DNA of 64,000 nt, taken from positions 199 through 64,198 of the forward strand of contig UCEY01000021.1 in the NCBI GenBank assembly GCA_900471605.1, in the 5' to 3' direction. Below the pieces are notes generated by a model. That model saw only the letters and a list, made by a program, of their open reading frames with translations. It did no database searches and was not told where the DNA came from. A program made the translations under genes and the position numbers. This stretch comes from Hyphomicrobiales bacterium (GTDB lineage Bacteria; Pseudomonadota; Alphaproteobacteria; Rhizobiales; Rhizobiaceae). Each line of letters opens with the position of its first letter. Positions within the stretch are counted from its first letter, which is position 1. Below, one piece after another: positions 1-8,125 of this stretch.

Positions 1-139
1 GCGCCTGCGGCTGATGTTCGCCTGCGCCCATCCGGCGATCGTCGCCGCATCGAAGCCGAGAATGGTCTGCAGGATCAGCGGCCCGCGCATCCGGGCATCG
101 ATCGCCGGATGGGCGCAGGCGAACATCAGCCGCAGGCGC
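1..139. repeat. 41-bp perfect inverted repeat at the window edge (probable fold-back artefact)
   Basis: Bases 1-41 are the exact reverse complement of bases 99-139, with a 57-bp spacer; pairing stops at base 42 against base 98. Bases 42-139 fit the sigma-factor reading frame, whereas bases 1-41 break it (GFDAATIA is followed by GWAQANISRRR instead of a normal ECF continuation). A perfect hairpin inside a conserved coding region at the very end of a sequence is typical of a chimeric fold-back read at a contig end. Confidence 0.8.
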
Positions 140-471
140 TCGTCGGGAATATCCGCCTCCTCCATCTCCGAAAGTTCGTCGGACAGCAGTGTCAGGTGGT
201 CGAAAGCCGCGGCCCGCGTCCCGCCGCGCCTGCCGGCATCGAGTTGCCGGCGGCGGGCGACGGTCAGCAGCCAGGCTTCGGGATTGTTCGGAATGCCCGT
301 CCTCGGCCAATCGGCAAGCGCCGAGGCGAAGGCTTCCGACAGCGCGTCCTCCGCACCCGCAACATCGCGGGTGCGGGCAGCGAGAAAGGCGACGAGCCGG
401 CCATAGGATTGGCGGGCGACGCGCTCGGCCTCGCCGGAAACCCTGTCCAGGGCCTCGCCGTCGCCGACCAT
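1..471 (-). CDS. RNA polymerase ECF-type sigma factor, 3' part missing
   Basis: From an ATG at 471 the reverse strand reads MVGDGEALDRVSGEAERVAR and continues through a sigma region 2 (SYGRLVAFLAARTRDVAGAE, then EAWLLTVARRR) into LRLMFACAHPAIDARMRGPL and ILQTILGFDAATIA. This is the pattern of the long ECF sigma factors (SigJ/ECF41-like group) that pair with YCII/DGPF proteins. It starts 4 bp after the stop of the YCII gene at 476-817, so the two are almost certainly one operon. The rest of the gene (region 4 and the C-terminal domain) is outside the window. The last 13 or so codons (bases 1-41) are the inverted copy of 99-139 and probably not genuine coding sequence. Confidence 0.8.
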   Translation of the reverse strand, partial: MVGDGEALDRVSGEAERVARQSYGRLVAFLAARTRDVAGAEDALSEAFASALADWPRTGIPNNPEAWLLTVARRRQLDAGRRGGTRAAAFDHLTLLSDELSEMEEADIPDERLRLMFACAHPAIDARMRGPLILQTILGFDAATIAGWAQANISRRR

Positions 472-475
472 GGCG

Positions 476-817
476 TCACATCACCCACATCGGACGCACC
501 TCGATCGCCCCGTTGACGGCGCCGGGGCATTTCGCGGCCCATTCCAGCGCGGCGTCGAGATCCGGCACGTCGATGAGGAAAAAGCCGCCGAGCTGTTCGC
601 GGGTGTCGGCATAGGGACCGTCCAGCACCTCGGTCTTGCCGTCGGCGGTCCGCACCGTGCTTGCCGTTGCGGAGACCTGCAGCCGGTCGCCGCCGACGAG
701 CGCGCCGGATTTCTTCAGCGCTTCGGCGTAGGCGATATAGGGCGCGGAATGGGCGCCACTCTTGGCATCAGCGGAAAACAGGGCTTCGTCGCGATAGATC
801 ATCAGCATGTATTTCAT
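476..817 (-). CDS. YCII-related (DGPF domain) protein
   Basis: A 113-residue protein starting MKYMLMIYRDEALF, the typical start of the small YCII/DGPF family. It carries the diagnostic DGPY segment (EVLDGPYADTREQLGGFFLI, about residues 72-91). The family is a ferredoxin-like alpha/beta fold of uncertain biochemistry, usually encoded beside a SigJ-type ECF sigma factor, as here (4-bp gap). An AAGGAG-type ribosome binding site lies just upstream of the ATG at 817. Probable role: accessory to, or target of, the sigma factor. The family call is firm; no function can be assigned. Confidence 0.9.
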   Translation of the reverse strand: MKYMLMIYRDEALFSADAKSGAHSAPYIAYAEALKKSGALVGGDRLQVSATASTVRTADGKTEVLDGPYADTREQLGGFFLIDVPDLDAALEWAAKCPGAVNGAIEVRPMWVM

Positions 818-930
818 GGCTTTTCTCCTTGGGTGCGGCAGTCCGTGATTGGCCTGCTACACCAATGTCGTTCGAGAATAAGCCTGTTCGACACGCCGCG
901 AAAAATCTTTCGCCGGCCGCGCGATCTCTG

Positions 931-1422
931 TCACTCGGCCTTGGTGGGCTCGTCGCGTTCACGAAGGTTGCGGGCGACAAGGCGACAAAGATCCCGCAGC
1001 TGCTGATAGCTTTCCTGCGGCAGAAACGAGAAGATATCGCGCTCGACGGTGTCGGCGGCGGCATCGCAGGCCTTGATCATCCGTTTGCCTTCGGTCGTCA
1101 GGCTCATGCGCAGGATACGGCGGTTGGCCGGATCTTCCTTGCGGGTGATGAGGTTGCGGCGCTGCAGCCCGCCGATCAGCTCGTTCATCGTCTGCGGCGT
1201 GACGAAGAAGCGGCGCGAGAGCTCGGCCGAGGAAAGGCCTTCGCGGCTGCCGATCACGCTCAGTACGGTATATTGGATGCCGGTCATCTGAAGCGTCGTC
1301 AACGCCGCTTCCAGCCGGCTGCGCACGGCGTGGTTTGCCTGGTTCAGGAAGTAGATTGCCCGGGGGTGCTGCATCACCCAGTCGCTGGTGCTTGCTTCTT
1401 CGGGCTTCACGTCTTCAGCCAT
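931..1422 (-). CDS. MarR family transcriptional regulator
   Basis: A 163-residue protein beginning MAEDVKPEEASTSDWVMQHP. A winged helix-turn-helix spans about residues 45-115 (LTTLQMTGIQYTVLSVIGSR, GLSSAELSRRFFVTPQTMNE, then a wing with RKEDPANRRILRMSLTTEGK), the MarR signature. An upstream extension of 30 codons is open, but its composition is atypical and the ATG at 1422 gives a normal MarR length. It lies downstream of, and in the same direction as, the IclR gene (86 bp between the IclR stop and this ATG). Both probably control the catabolic operon that starts at 2403; the ligand is unknown. Confidence 0.88.
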   Translation of the reverse strand: MAEDVKPEEASTSDWVMQHPRAIYFLNQANHAVRSRLEAALTTLQMTGIQYTVLSVIGSREGLSSAELSRRFFVTPQTMNELIGGLQRRNLITRKEDPANRRILRMSLTTEGKRMIKACDAAADTVERDIFSFLPQESYQQLRDLCRLVARNLRERDEPTKAE

Positions 1423-1508
1423 CACGATGCGGCGACCTTCCTCAAAACGGTTATATGAGCGGGGTAGCGGAGAAAATGCTGACGCACAAGTCGCGTCGCG
1501 CGAAACCC

Positions 1509-2309
1509 TCAACTAACTGAGGCGCCGAGCCGGCCGGAAAGCGCTCTCGCGACGCGCAGCGTGGCGGTCAGCGGCGGGCCGGAAGGCGCGATATCGAAGC
1601 CATCCTGGCGGCCGAGCACCGTGATCACCGCCTTCAGATGACCGCGATGATCGAACACCGGCGCGGCGACGGCGGAGAAATCCGGCACCGTGGCAGGCAG
1701 CGTCGCTGCATACCCTTCGGCGCGCACCTCTGTGAGTTCGGTTATGAAACGGGCCGTCGAGGTTTCGCCTTCGCCGCCCTGGAGCATCAGGACGCGGAGG
1801 TGATGTTCCCATTCGGCGTTCGGCAGGTTGGCCATAAAGACGCGGCCGGTCGCCGTCGGCCAGAGGCGCACGAGGGAGCCGACCTTGATCTCGTAGACGC
1901 TGTCGGAGCGGCCTTCGATCTTGTCGACCACGACGGGCGCATCGCCGTTCCAGACCGCCAGCGTCACCGTCTCGCCGAGCACCGCGGCTAGCTCCGAGAT
2001 CGAAGCGCGCGCGAGACTAAGGAAATCCGTGCGGGAGAGCGAGGCAAGCCCGAGCTGCAGAGCCGAGTCGCCGAGATCGTAGAGGCCGGACAGGCGATCC
2101 TGGGCGACGAAACCGGTGCGGACGAGGCTGACCAGATAACCATGCGCCATGCTCGGCGTCATGCCGGCGGCAGCGGCGATGTCGTTCAGACGCATGGCGC
2201 GGCCGGCGTGCTGGATCGCGGTCAGCACCCTCAGGCCCTTTTCGAGCGACTGGATGCCGGCACCCTTGAGCTCCGGCTCCTTTGCTGATCCCCGCTGTTT
2301 CGCGTCCAT
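1509..2309 (-). CDS. IclR family transcriptional regulator
   Basis: A 266-residue protein starting MDAKQRGSAKEPELKGAGIQ. The N-terminal winged helix (IQSLEKGLRVLTAIQHAGRA, NDIAAAAGMTPSMAHGYLVS) precedes an IclR effector domain (VTLAVWNGDAPVVVDKIEG; PTATGRVFMA; FSAVAAPVFDHRGHLKAVIT). The ATG at 2309 has a GGAGAGG ribosome site and was preferred to the ATG eight codons upstream. The gene is divergent from the Rieske operon at 2403, and a perfect palindrome sits in the 93-bp gap, so it very likely controls that operon and itself. IclR proteins commonly sense aromatic acids or other small carboxylates; the ligand is not evident here. Confidence 0.92.
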   Translation of the reverse strand: MDAKQRGSAKEPELKGAGIQSLEKGLRVLTAIQHAGRAMRLNDIAAAAGMTPSMAHGYLVSLVRTGFVAQDRLSGLYDLGDSALQLGLASLSRTDFLSLARASISELAAVLGETVTLAVWNGDAPVVVDKIEGRSDSVYEIKVGSLVRLWPTATGRVFMANLPNAEWEHHLRVLMLQGGEGETSTARFITELTEVRAEGYAATLPATVPDFSAVAAPVFDHRGHLKAVITVLGRQDGFDIAPSGPPLTATLRVARALSGRLGASVS

Positions 2310-2358
2310 GACCTCTCCGCTTGACGTCCTCATGCTTCTTTATACAATATAACTGAAT

Positions 2359-2379
2359 GATTTCAATAATATTGAAATC
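2359..2379. promoter_or_regulatory. Candidate IclR operator (21-bp palindrome)
   Basis: Arms GATTTCAATA and TATTGAAATC match perfectly around one central A. It lies in the gap between divergent iclR-type and Rieske genes, 24 bp before the Rieske start codon and beside an AT-rich stretch (TATACAATATA, 2341-2351) that could be a -10 region. A perfect AT-rich dyad in an otherwise GC-rich region is unlikely by chance. Assignment to the neighbouring IclR protein is inferred from position. Confidence 0.6.
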
Positions 2380-2402
2380 CTACGCAAAGGAGGGAGGAAA
2401 CC

Positions 2403-2768
2403 TTGGCGGAATATCTGGTTTGTTCGGAGGATGAGATCGCCGATGGCGGCCGCAAGGTCGTCGCATGCGGCGAGCGGGAGATCGGTATTTTTCGGGTGAA
2501 AGGCGCGCTGCATGCCTGGTACAACATGTGCCCGCACCGGCAGGGGCCTATCTGTCAGGGCCGCATCTATCCCGAAGTCATCGAACCCGTCGATGAGAAA
2601 GGCGAGGTGCGGACGCTTCAATACAATGAAGAGAACATGCACGTCGCCTGTCCCTGGCACGGCTGGGAGTTCAATCTGGAGACCGGCCGCAATGCCGGGC
2701 CGGCGAAATACCGCCTGCATCGTGCGGAGCTGGCGATCCGGGAAGGGCAGATCTATGTCGTCCTCTGA
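2403..2768 (+). CDS. Single-domain Rieske [2Fe-2S] protein
   Basis: A 121-residue soluble protein with both halves of the Rieske cluster site: C43-P-H45 (MCPHRQGPICQG) and C83-P-W-H86 (CPWHGWEF). The spacing between halves is longer than in ordinary Rieske ferredoxins because of an insert around residues 56-78 (YPEVIEPVDEKGEVR...). Translation starts at a TTG behind a strong AAGGAGGGAGG site; no ATG fits. It lacks the catalytic non-haem iron domain of ring-hydroxylating oxygenases, so it should act only as an electron carrier. First gene of the operon; its stop overlaps the next gene by 14 bp. The electron-transfer partner is unknown. Confidence 0.85.
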   Translation: MAEYLVCSEDEIADGGRKVVACGEREIGIFRVKGALHAWYNMCPHRQGPICQGRIYPEVIEPVDEKGEVRTLQYNEENMHVACPWHGWEFNLETGRNAGPAKYRLHRAELAIREGQIYVVL

Positions 2769-3090
2769 ACCGACATTGCGCAACGATCCCTATGGCTGGA
2801 TCGAGGACGCCGCCCTCGACATCGAGAAGGCGACCGCCGAATTGCTGGAGACAGGCCAGGCCTCGAGGGTCTCCGACGAAGCCGTCGCCCGGATGATGAC
2901 GGCGGCGATCCGTCTCTATGTCGCGAAAAGCGATGGGGAGGAGCGTACCTTCCGACCCTTGACCGGCACGCGCGACGAGACCGTGACCGCCACCGAGGCC
3001 CTGTCGGCCGTTTCCGAAATCCTGCGCGCCCTGCATCTGGGGCCGATGGAACTGGCGCTCTGGTACCGCCGCCGCCCGGACGAACTGTAG
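2755..3090 (+). CDS. Hypothetical protein of the Rieske operon
   Basis: A 111-residue protein (MSSSEPTLRNDPYGWIEDAA) whose ATG lies inside the end of the Rieske gene, implying translational coupling. It is predicted to be mostly helical and soluble, with no cysteine pairs, signal peptide or membrane segment. The C-terminus ends LGPMELALWYRRRPDEL. I do not recognise the family. Overlap with the Rieske gene and a 42-bp gap to the amidohydrolase suggest an accessory or small subunit for one of these enzymes. Confidence 0.7.
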   Translation: MSSSEPTLRNDPYGWIEDAALDIEKATAELLETGQASRVSDEAVARMMTAAIRLYVAKSDGEERTFRPLTGTRDETVTATEALSAVSEILRALHLGPMELALWYRRRPDEL

Positions 3091-3132
3091 GTCCGTGCCA
3101 GAAATCCACTCTTTCGCCTGAGGAGAGCGAAC

Positions 3133-4362
3133 ATGGATATTTCCAACAAGGATCGCGCCCGCGAATTGCCGGTGCAGCAGATCGACGTCTTCACCGATAC
3201 GCGCGATATCCTCGCGCATGCCAACCGGGCCGCCAGGAAGCGCGGTTTCGAGGACTGGCTGATCTGCGATGTGGACGCCCATCACACCGAGACGATTTCC
3301 TGGCACGAACTGGTGCAATATATCGAGGATCCGGTCATCCGCCACCAGGCGATGCTTTTCCACGACGAGAAGATGGGCACCGCGTCCTACGGCCTCAACG
3401 GCGACATGGGGCTCAAATACCAGGATGTCGGCGGCCGCATTCCGCACCAGGCCGGTATCCGCGAAAAGGTCGAAGACGGGGTGCACCGCGATGTGACACT
3501 GTCACGGCGGGCGATGCAGGCGCTCGGCGTCGATTACATGGTGCTGTTCCCGACGCCGATGCTGACACTCGGCCTGCATCCGCAGCCGGAAATGGAGGTC
3601 TATCTCGGCCGCGCCTATAACCGCTGGCTGATCGACAAGGTGCTGACCAGGGACGACCGGCTGAAGTCGCTCGCCTACCTGCCGTTCAATGTGCCCAAGG
3701 AGGCGGAACGCACCATCGAGGAATTTTCCGGCCAGCCGGGCGTCATCGGCTTCTGCGTCCCCTCGACCCGCCACAAGCCGATCCACCACAACGACTATAT
3801 GCGCGTTTATGCGATGCTGGAGGAACGCAATCTGCCGATCGCTTTCCATGCCGCCTATCACTGGCAGGACCAGTCGCTGTCGACCATCAACCGGTTCCTC
3901 GGCATGCATGCGCTCGGCTTCGTGTGGTGCAACATGGTGCATATGACCAACTGGATCCTCAACGGCATTCCGGAGCGGTTCCCGAAGCTGAAGAGCATCT
4001 GGGTGGAGAGCGGCCTCGCCTGGATACCCTTCCTGATGCAGCGGCTCGACGACCAGTACCTGATGCGCCCCTCCGAAGCGCCGCAGCTGAAAAAGCTGCC
4101 GAGCGAATACATGCGGGAAAACTGCTGGTACACGACCCAGCCGATGGAAACGGTGAACATGAAGGCGCTGCAGCTCACCCTGGAGATGATCAACGCCGAA
4201 AGCCAGCTCCTCTTCGCCTCCGACTGGCCGCATTTCGATTTCGACCTGCCGCAGGAAATCTACGACCTGCCGTTCCTCAGCGAACAGGCGAAGCGGAATA
4301 TCCTGGGGCTCAACGCCGCAAAGCTGTTCAACCTGGATCCGGCTTCACGGAAGACGCTGTGA
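3133..4362 (+). CDS. Amidohydrolase family (amidohydro-rel / Amidohydrolase_2) metal-dependent enzyme
   Basis: A 409-residue TIM-barrel protein. An N-terminal DVDAHHTE motif (about residues 46-53), a mid-barrel IAFHAAYHWQ, and a C-terminal FASDWPHFDFD (about residues 358-368) are the metal and catalytic positions of the ACMSD / gamma-resorcylate decarboxylase-like group. Members are hydrolases or non-oxidative decarboxylases acting on ring acids or amides, so the reaction here could be either. The ATG at 3133 follows GAGGAGAGCG. Third gene of the Rieske operon. No signal peptide, so cytoplasmic. Substrate unknown. Confidence 0.88.
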   Translation: MDISNKDRARELPVQQIDVFTDTRDILAHANRAARKRGFEDWLICDVDAHHTETISWHELVQYIEDPVIRHQAMLFHDEKMGTASYGLNGDMGLKYQDVGGRIPHQAGIREKVEDGVHRDVTLSRRAMQALGVDYMVLFPTPMLTLGLHPQPEMEVYLGRAYNRWLIDKVLTRDDRLKSLAYLPFNVPKEAERTIEEFSGQPGVIGFCVPSTRHKPIHHNDYMRVYAMLEERNLPIAFHAAYHWQDQSLSTINRFLGMHALGFVWCNMVHMTNWILNGIPERFPKLKSIWVESGLAWIPFLMQRLDDQYLMRPSEAPQLKKLPSEYMRENCWYTTQPMETVNMKALQLTLEMINAESQLLFASDWPHFDFDLPQEIYDLPFLSEQAKRNILGLNAAKLFNLDPASRKTL

Positions 4363-4410
4363 GACATGGAACCAAATGATCACCGATGAGGATGGGACGG
4401 TGCCGCATCC

Positions 4411-4497
4411 CAACCCTCCCCCTTGTGGGGAGGGTGGCCGGCAGGCGGGAGGGGTTTTGATGCGAAGCGAAGTCCCCTCCCCACAAGGGGGAGGGGC
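4411..4497. repeat. Palindromic intergenic repeat (rhizobial REP/RIME type)
   Basis: Two nested dyads: CCCTCCCC-cttgt-GGGGAGGG near 4413-4433, and a second CCCCTCCCC...GGGGGAGGGG near 4474-4495. They are mutual inverted copies separated by GC-rich sequence ('ggtggccggcaggcgggagg'). The 200-bp gap it occupies (4363-4561) separates the amidohydrolase and ThDP genes and holds nothing else visible. Similar elements occur at 16449, 21950 and 24449. Confidence 0.75.
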
Positions 4498-4561
4498 TCC
4501 ACGCGGCGCTCCAGCTCGCCACCACCACAACCAATATATTTGTTCACAAAGGCAATCCCAC

Positions 4562-6160
4562 ATGACCATCACCGGCGGCGACGCCATTGTCGCATCGCTT
4601 CGTGCTCACAGCGTCGATACCGTTTTCGGCATTCCCGGCGCCCAGCTTTATGGCCTGTTCGACGCCTTCCAGCGCGGCGGCATGCGGGTGATCACGCCGC
4701 GCCACGAGCAGACCTGCGCCTACATGGCCTTCGGTTATGCCCGCGCATCGGGCAATCCCGGCGTCTATTCCGTCGTGCCGGGGCCGGGCGTTCTCAACAC
4801 AGGCGCCGCACTGCTCACCGCATGGGGCTGCAACGAGCCGGTTCTGTGTCTGACGGGCCAGGTGCCGACCGCCTTTCTCGGGAAGGGACGCGGCCATCTC
4901 CACGAGATGCGCGATCAGCGCGCTACGCTTGCCGGCATCGCCAAGTCTGCCGAACGTGCCGACAGGGCAGGGGATGTTTCCGCCGCCATCGCCCACGCTT
5001 TTCGCGAGATGCGCTCGCTGAAGCCGGGGCCGGCGACGCTCGAAATGCCGTGGGAGCAGTTTACGGCGGAGGGCGAATTCGAGATCGTCCGGCCGTTGAA
5101 AAACCATCCGGATCCGGTCGCGGATGTGGCGATCGTCGAGGCCGCGGCTTTGATCGGTAAAGCGGAACGGCCGATGATCTTCGTCGGACCCGGCGCGTTC
5201 GAGGCTCGGGAAGAGGTGCTGCGGCTTGCCGAATTGCTGCATGCACCGGTCGTCGCCTTCCGCTCCGGGCGCGGCGTCGTCTCCAACCGCCACGAACTCG
5301 GCCTCACCATTGCAGAGGCGCGAAAACTCTGGCCGGCGGTCGATTGCGTCATCGGTATCGGCACCCGGCTCGAAGTGCCTGGCTGGCGCTGGAAGCCGAG
5401 GCCCGAGGTGCCGGTCGTGCGACTGGAGATCGACGCCGAGGAACTGACCCGCACGCCGGAGGCGCTCGGCGTGCTCGGCCGGGCAAAGACCTCGCTCAAG
5501 GCGCTGGTCGACGAGATCAAGCCGCGGACACCTTCCAGAGATTGGCGGGAGGCGATCCGATCCGCGCGTGCGGAAATGGCGGAAGCCATCCAGGAAATTT
5601 CGCCGCATTACGGATATCTGCAGGCCATCCGTGCGGCCCTTCCCGATGACGGCATTCTCGTCGAAGAGGTCTGCCAGTCCGGTTTCGCCTCCTGGTACTG
5701 CTATCCCGTCTATGAACCGGGGACCTTCATTTCGACCGGCTTCCAGGGGACGCTCGGTTTCGGTTTCCCGACGGCACTCGGGGTCAAGGTCGCCCGGCCG
5801 GACGTGCCTGTCGTGTCGATCGCGGGCGATGGCGGCTTCATGTTCGCCGCCCAGGAACTGGCGACCGCCGCACAATACGGCATCGACGTGATCACCGTCG
5901 TCTTCAACAATTCAGCCTTCGGCAACGTGAAGCGCGACCAGCAGCAGAGCTTTGGCGGAAGGCTGGTCGGGTCGGAGCTGAAGAATCCGGATTTCGGCAA
6001 GCTCGCCGGAGCCTTCCATGTGGATTTCGCCCGGGCGAGCGCGCCGGAAGCGCTCCGCGCGGCAATAGAGACCGCGATCGCCAGCGGCGGGCCGTGGCTG
6101 ATCGAGGTGCCGCTGTCGCTTGAAAGCGAAATCAGCCCATGGAAGTTCATTCACGGCTAA
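4562..6160 (+). CDS. Thiamine diphosphate-dependent enzyme (acetolactate synthase / benzoylformate decarboxylase-like)
   Basis: A 532-residue protein with the three-domain architecture of the POX/DC superfamily. The N-terminal PYR domain (VFGIPGAQLYGLFDAF; catalytic Glu in TPRHEQTCAYMAFGYA, about residue 48) and central domain are followed by the C-terminal PP domain with the ThDP-Mg motif GDGGFMFAAQ...VVFNNSAFGN. The ATG at 4562 was chosen because the upstream reading-frame extension runs through the palindromic repeat. Likely activity is decarboxylation or carboligation of a 2-keto acid. With the following 2-hydroxyacid dehydrogenase and aldolase this suggests a 2-oxo/2-hydroxy acid intermediate. 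Exact reaction unassigned. Confidence 0.88.
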   Translation: MTITGGDAIVASLRAHSVDTVFGIPGAQLYGLFDAFQRGGMRVITPRHEQTCAYMAFGYARASGNPGVYSVVPGPGVLNTGAALLTAWGCNEPVLCLTGQVPTAFLGKGRGHLHEMRDQRATLAGIAKSAERADRAGDVSAAIAHAFREMRSLKPGPATLEMPWEQFTAEGEFEIVRPLKNHPDPVADVAIVEAAALIGKAERPMIFVGPGAFEAREEVLRLAELLHAPVVAFRSGRGVVSNRHELGLTIAEARKLWPAVDCVIGIGTRLEVPGWRWKPRPEVPVVRLEIDAEELTRTPEALGVLGRAKTSLKALVDEIKPRTPSRDWREAIRSARAEMAEAIQEISPHYGYLQAIRAALPDDGILVEEVCQSGFASWYCYPVYEPGTFISTGFQGTLGFGFPTALGVKVARPDVPVVSIAGDGGFMFAAQELATAAQYGIDVITVVFNNSAFGNVKRDQQQSFGGRLVGSELKNPDFGKLAGAFHVDFARASAPEALRAAIETAIASGGPWLIEVPLSLESEISPWKFIHG

Positions 6161-6268
6161 TCCGTCGATAACGAATTACATTCGATATCGACAAAAATCG
6201 CTATCGCCGTGGCAGGGAGCCGTATAAAGTCACATCCTAGAATTCGATCCGGGGAGGGCATCGTTTCC

Positions 6269-7243
6269 GTGACATCCAATCAAAATACCATTCGTATCGT
6301 CGTGCTGACGGCGGTCCTGCCGGCCTCGGTGGTCTCCACACTCGAAGGCATGGGCGGGCGGCGAATGTCCGTCGCGGATGTTCTTGGCGGGAGTGATATG
6401 CCGGGCGTGCAGGTGCTGGTCACCGATCCCGGCGTCGGCGCCAATGCGGATGTGCTCGCAAAATTCCCGGACCTGAAGCTGGTCGCCTGTTACGGCATCG
6501 GCACCGACTCCATCGATATGGCGACCGTCAGGGCGCGGGGCATCGGTATTTCCAATACGCCGGGTCTGTTGACCGAGGATGTCGCCGACCTCGCCATGGC
6601 GCTGATGCTGGCCTCTGCCCGCGATATCGTGCCCCAGACGCAATATATCCGCGACGGCCGGTGGACCACGATCGCGGCTAAAGTGCCGCTTGGGCGCTCG
6701 CTCAAGAACAAGGCGATCGGCATCGTCGGGCTTGGCAATATCGGCGCGGCGATTGCGGAGCGCGCGACTGCGTTCCGCATGCGCGTTTCCTATCATGGTC
6801 CGCGGCAGAAACCCGTCCCCTATACCTATATGCCCGACCTTATCGCGATGGCGAAAGAGAGCGATTTCCTTGTCATTGCGAGCCGCGGCGGCGACGACAC
6901 GAGGAACATCGTCAACCGGGACGTGCTTGAGGCGCTGGGACCCCAGGGGACGCTGGTCAATGTATCCCGCGGCTCGATCGTCGACGAGGCGGCGCTGGTG
7001 GAGGCGCTGAGGACCGGCAAGCTGGGTTTTGCGGCTCTCGACGTATTCGCCAACGAGCCGCGCGTTTCGGAAAAGCTGCTGTGGATGCCGAACGTCATCA
7101 TGACGCCGCATCAGGGCAGCGCCACGGCCGATACCCGCCTCGCCATGGCCCTTTCGCTCGTCGAGAATGTCGAGGCGTTTTTTGCCGGAAAGCCGTTGCC
7201 GACGCCGGTGGTTCCGATCGCGATCTGGGCTTTCGAACTATAG
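6269..7243 (+). CDS. D-isomer-specific 2-hydroxyacid dehydrogenase
   Basis: A 324-residue NAD(P)-dependent reductase. It contains the Rossmann motif GIVGLGNIGAAIAERA, an NVSRGSIVDEAALVEAL segment with the usual Arg region, the catalytic Glu region (FANEPRVSEKL) and the final His in MTPHQGSATADTR. A GTG at 6269, about 10 bp after GGGGAGGG, gives the normal length; the upstream extension is not family-like. It probably interconverts a 2-keto acid and a D-2-hydroxy acid (hydroxypyruvate/glyoxylate reductase group). It is followed after 12 bp by the aldolase gene, indicating co-transcription. A distant paralogue lies at 63025. Confidence 0.88.
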   Translation: MTSNQNTIRIVVLTAVLPASVVSTLEGMGGRRMSVADVLGGSDMPGVQVLVTDPGVGANADVLAKFPDLKLVACYGIGTDSIDMATVRARGIGISNTPGLLTEDVADLAMALMLASARDIVPQTQYIRDGRWTTIAAKVPLGRSLKNKAIGIVGLGNIGAAIAERATAFRMRVSYHGPRQKPVPYTYMPDLIAMAKESDFLVIASRGGDDTRNIVNRDVLEALGPQGTLVNVSRGSIVDEAALVEALRTGKLGFAALDVFANEPRVSEKLLWMPNVIMTPHQGSATADTRLAMALSLVENVEAFFAGKPLPTPVVPIAIWAFEL

Positions 7244-7255
7244 GGAGGATTTAGC

Positions 7256-8068
7256 ATGGCATTTCAGCGTCACGTCATCGGACTGCCGGGGCAGGACGAC
7301 GGGCAGGAAGTCGTCACCGAATTCGACCGCGCCTCGGTCACCGACGAGGAATGGGCCGTGCGCGTCGATCTCGCCGCGGCCTATCGGCTCGCCGCACTCT
7401 ACGGCTGGGACGACCTCATCTACACGCATATCTCCGCCCGCGTTCCGGGCACCGAAAACCATTTTCTGATCAATCCGTTCGGGCTTGCCTTCGACGAGAT
7501 CAAGGCGAGCAACCTGGTCAAGATCGACCACGAGGCGAAGATCATCGGCAAGTCGGACTATCCGGTGAACGGCGCCGGTTTCGTCATCCATCACGCCGTG
7601 CACAAGGCGCGCCACGAGCTGAACTGCGTCATGCACCTGCATACCGAGGCCGGCATGGCACTCTCCATGCTCGATTGCGGCCTGCTGCCGCTCTCCCAGC
7701 ATTCGATGTTCTTCTATAATCGCATCGGCTACCACGGCTACGAGGGGCTGGCGCTCAACATGGACGAGCAGGAGCGGCTGATCCGCGACCTTGGTCCCCA
7801 CAAGAACATGATCCTGAAAAACCACGGCACGCTGACTTCGGGAGAAAGTGTCGGCGAGGCGTTCGTGTGGACGTTCTGGCTGGAAAAGGCCGCCCGCGCC
7901 CAGCTTGCCGCGATGGCGGCCCAGCCTCAGGGCCTCACCATTCCGGAAGAAAAGATCGCCGAACTGACCGCGCATATGTACGAGATGTCACCGGCAAAGC
8001 CGGGGCTGAAGGAATGGCCTGCCATGCTGAGGAAGCTGGATCGGATCGATCCGTCGTATCGGGACTGA
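7256..8068 (+). CDS. Class II aldolase/adducin family protein
   Basis: A 270-residue protein of the fuculose-phosphate-aldolase fold. Zinc ligands are visible as the HxH of MHLHTEAGMAL (about residues 126-128) and the His of KNHGTLTSGESVGEAF (about residue 190). The family contains zinc aldolases, epimerases and some decarboxylases. It ends the operon begun at 2403 and is followed by a strong terminator. The ribosome site GGGAGGATT precedes the ATG. Retro-aldol cleavage of a hydroxy-keto acid would fit the preceding genes, but the substrate is inferred only from context. Confidence 0.85.
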   Translation: MAFQRHVIGLPGQDDGQEVVTEFDRASVTDEEWAVRVDLAAAYRLAALYGWDDLIYTHISARVPGTENHFLINPFGLAFDEIKASNLVKIDHEAKIIGKSDYPVNGAGFVIHHAVHKARHELNCVMHLHTEAGMALSMLDCGLLPLSQHSMFFYNRIGYHGYEGLALNMDEQERLIRDLGPHKNMILKNHGTLTSGESVGEAFVWTFWLEKAARAQLAAMAAQPQGLTIPEEKIAELTAHMYEMSPAKPGLKEWPAMLRKLDRIDPSYRD

Positions 8069-8125
8069 ACCGTTCGGATCGCCGGCACGTCCAACAGCTG
8101 CGGAAAATTCTGGACACTGAAACGG

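Noticed and set aside
2403..2768. Rieske protein as VanA or a ring-hydroxylating oxygenase subunit
   Set aside because: Only 121 residues, with no catalytic iron domain after the Rieske domain.
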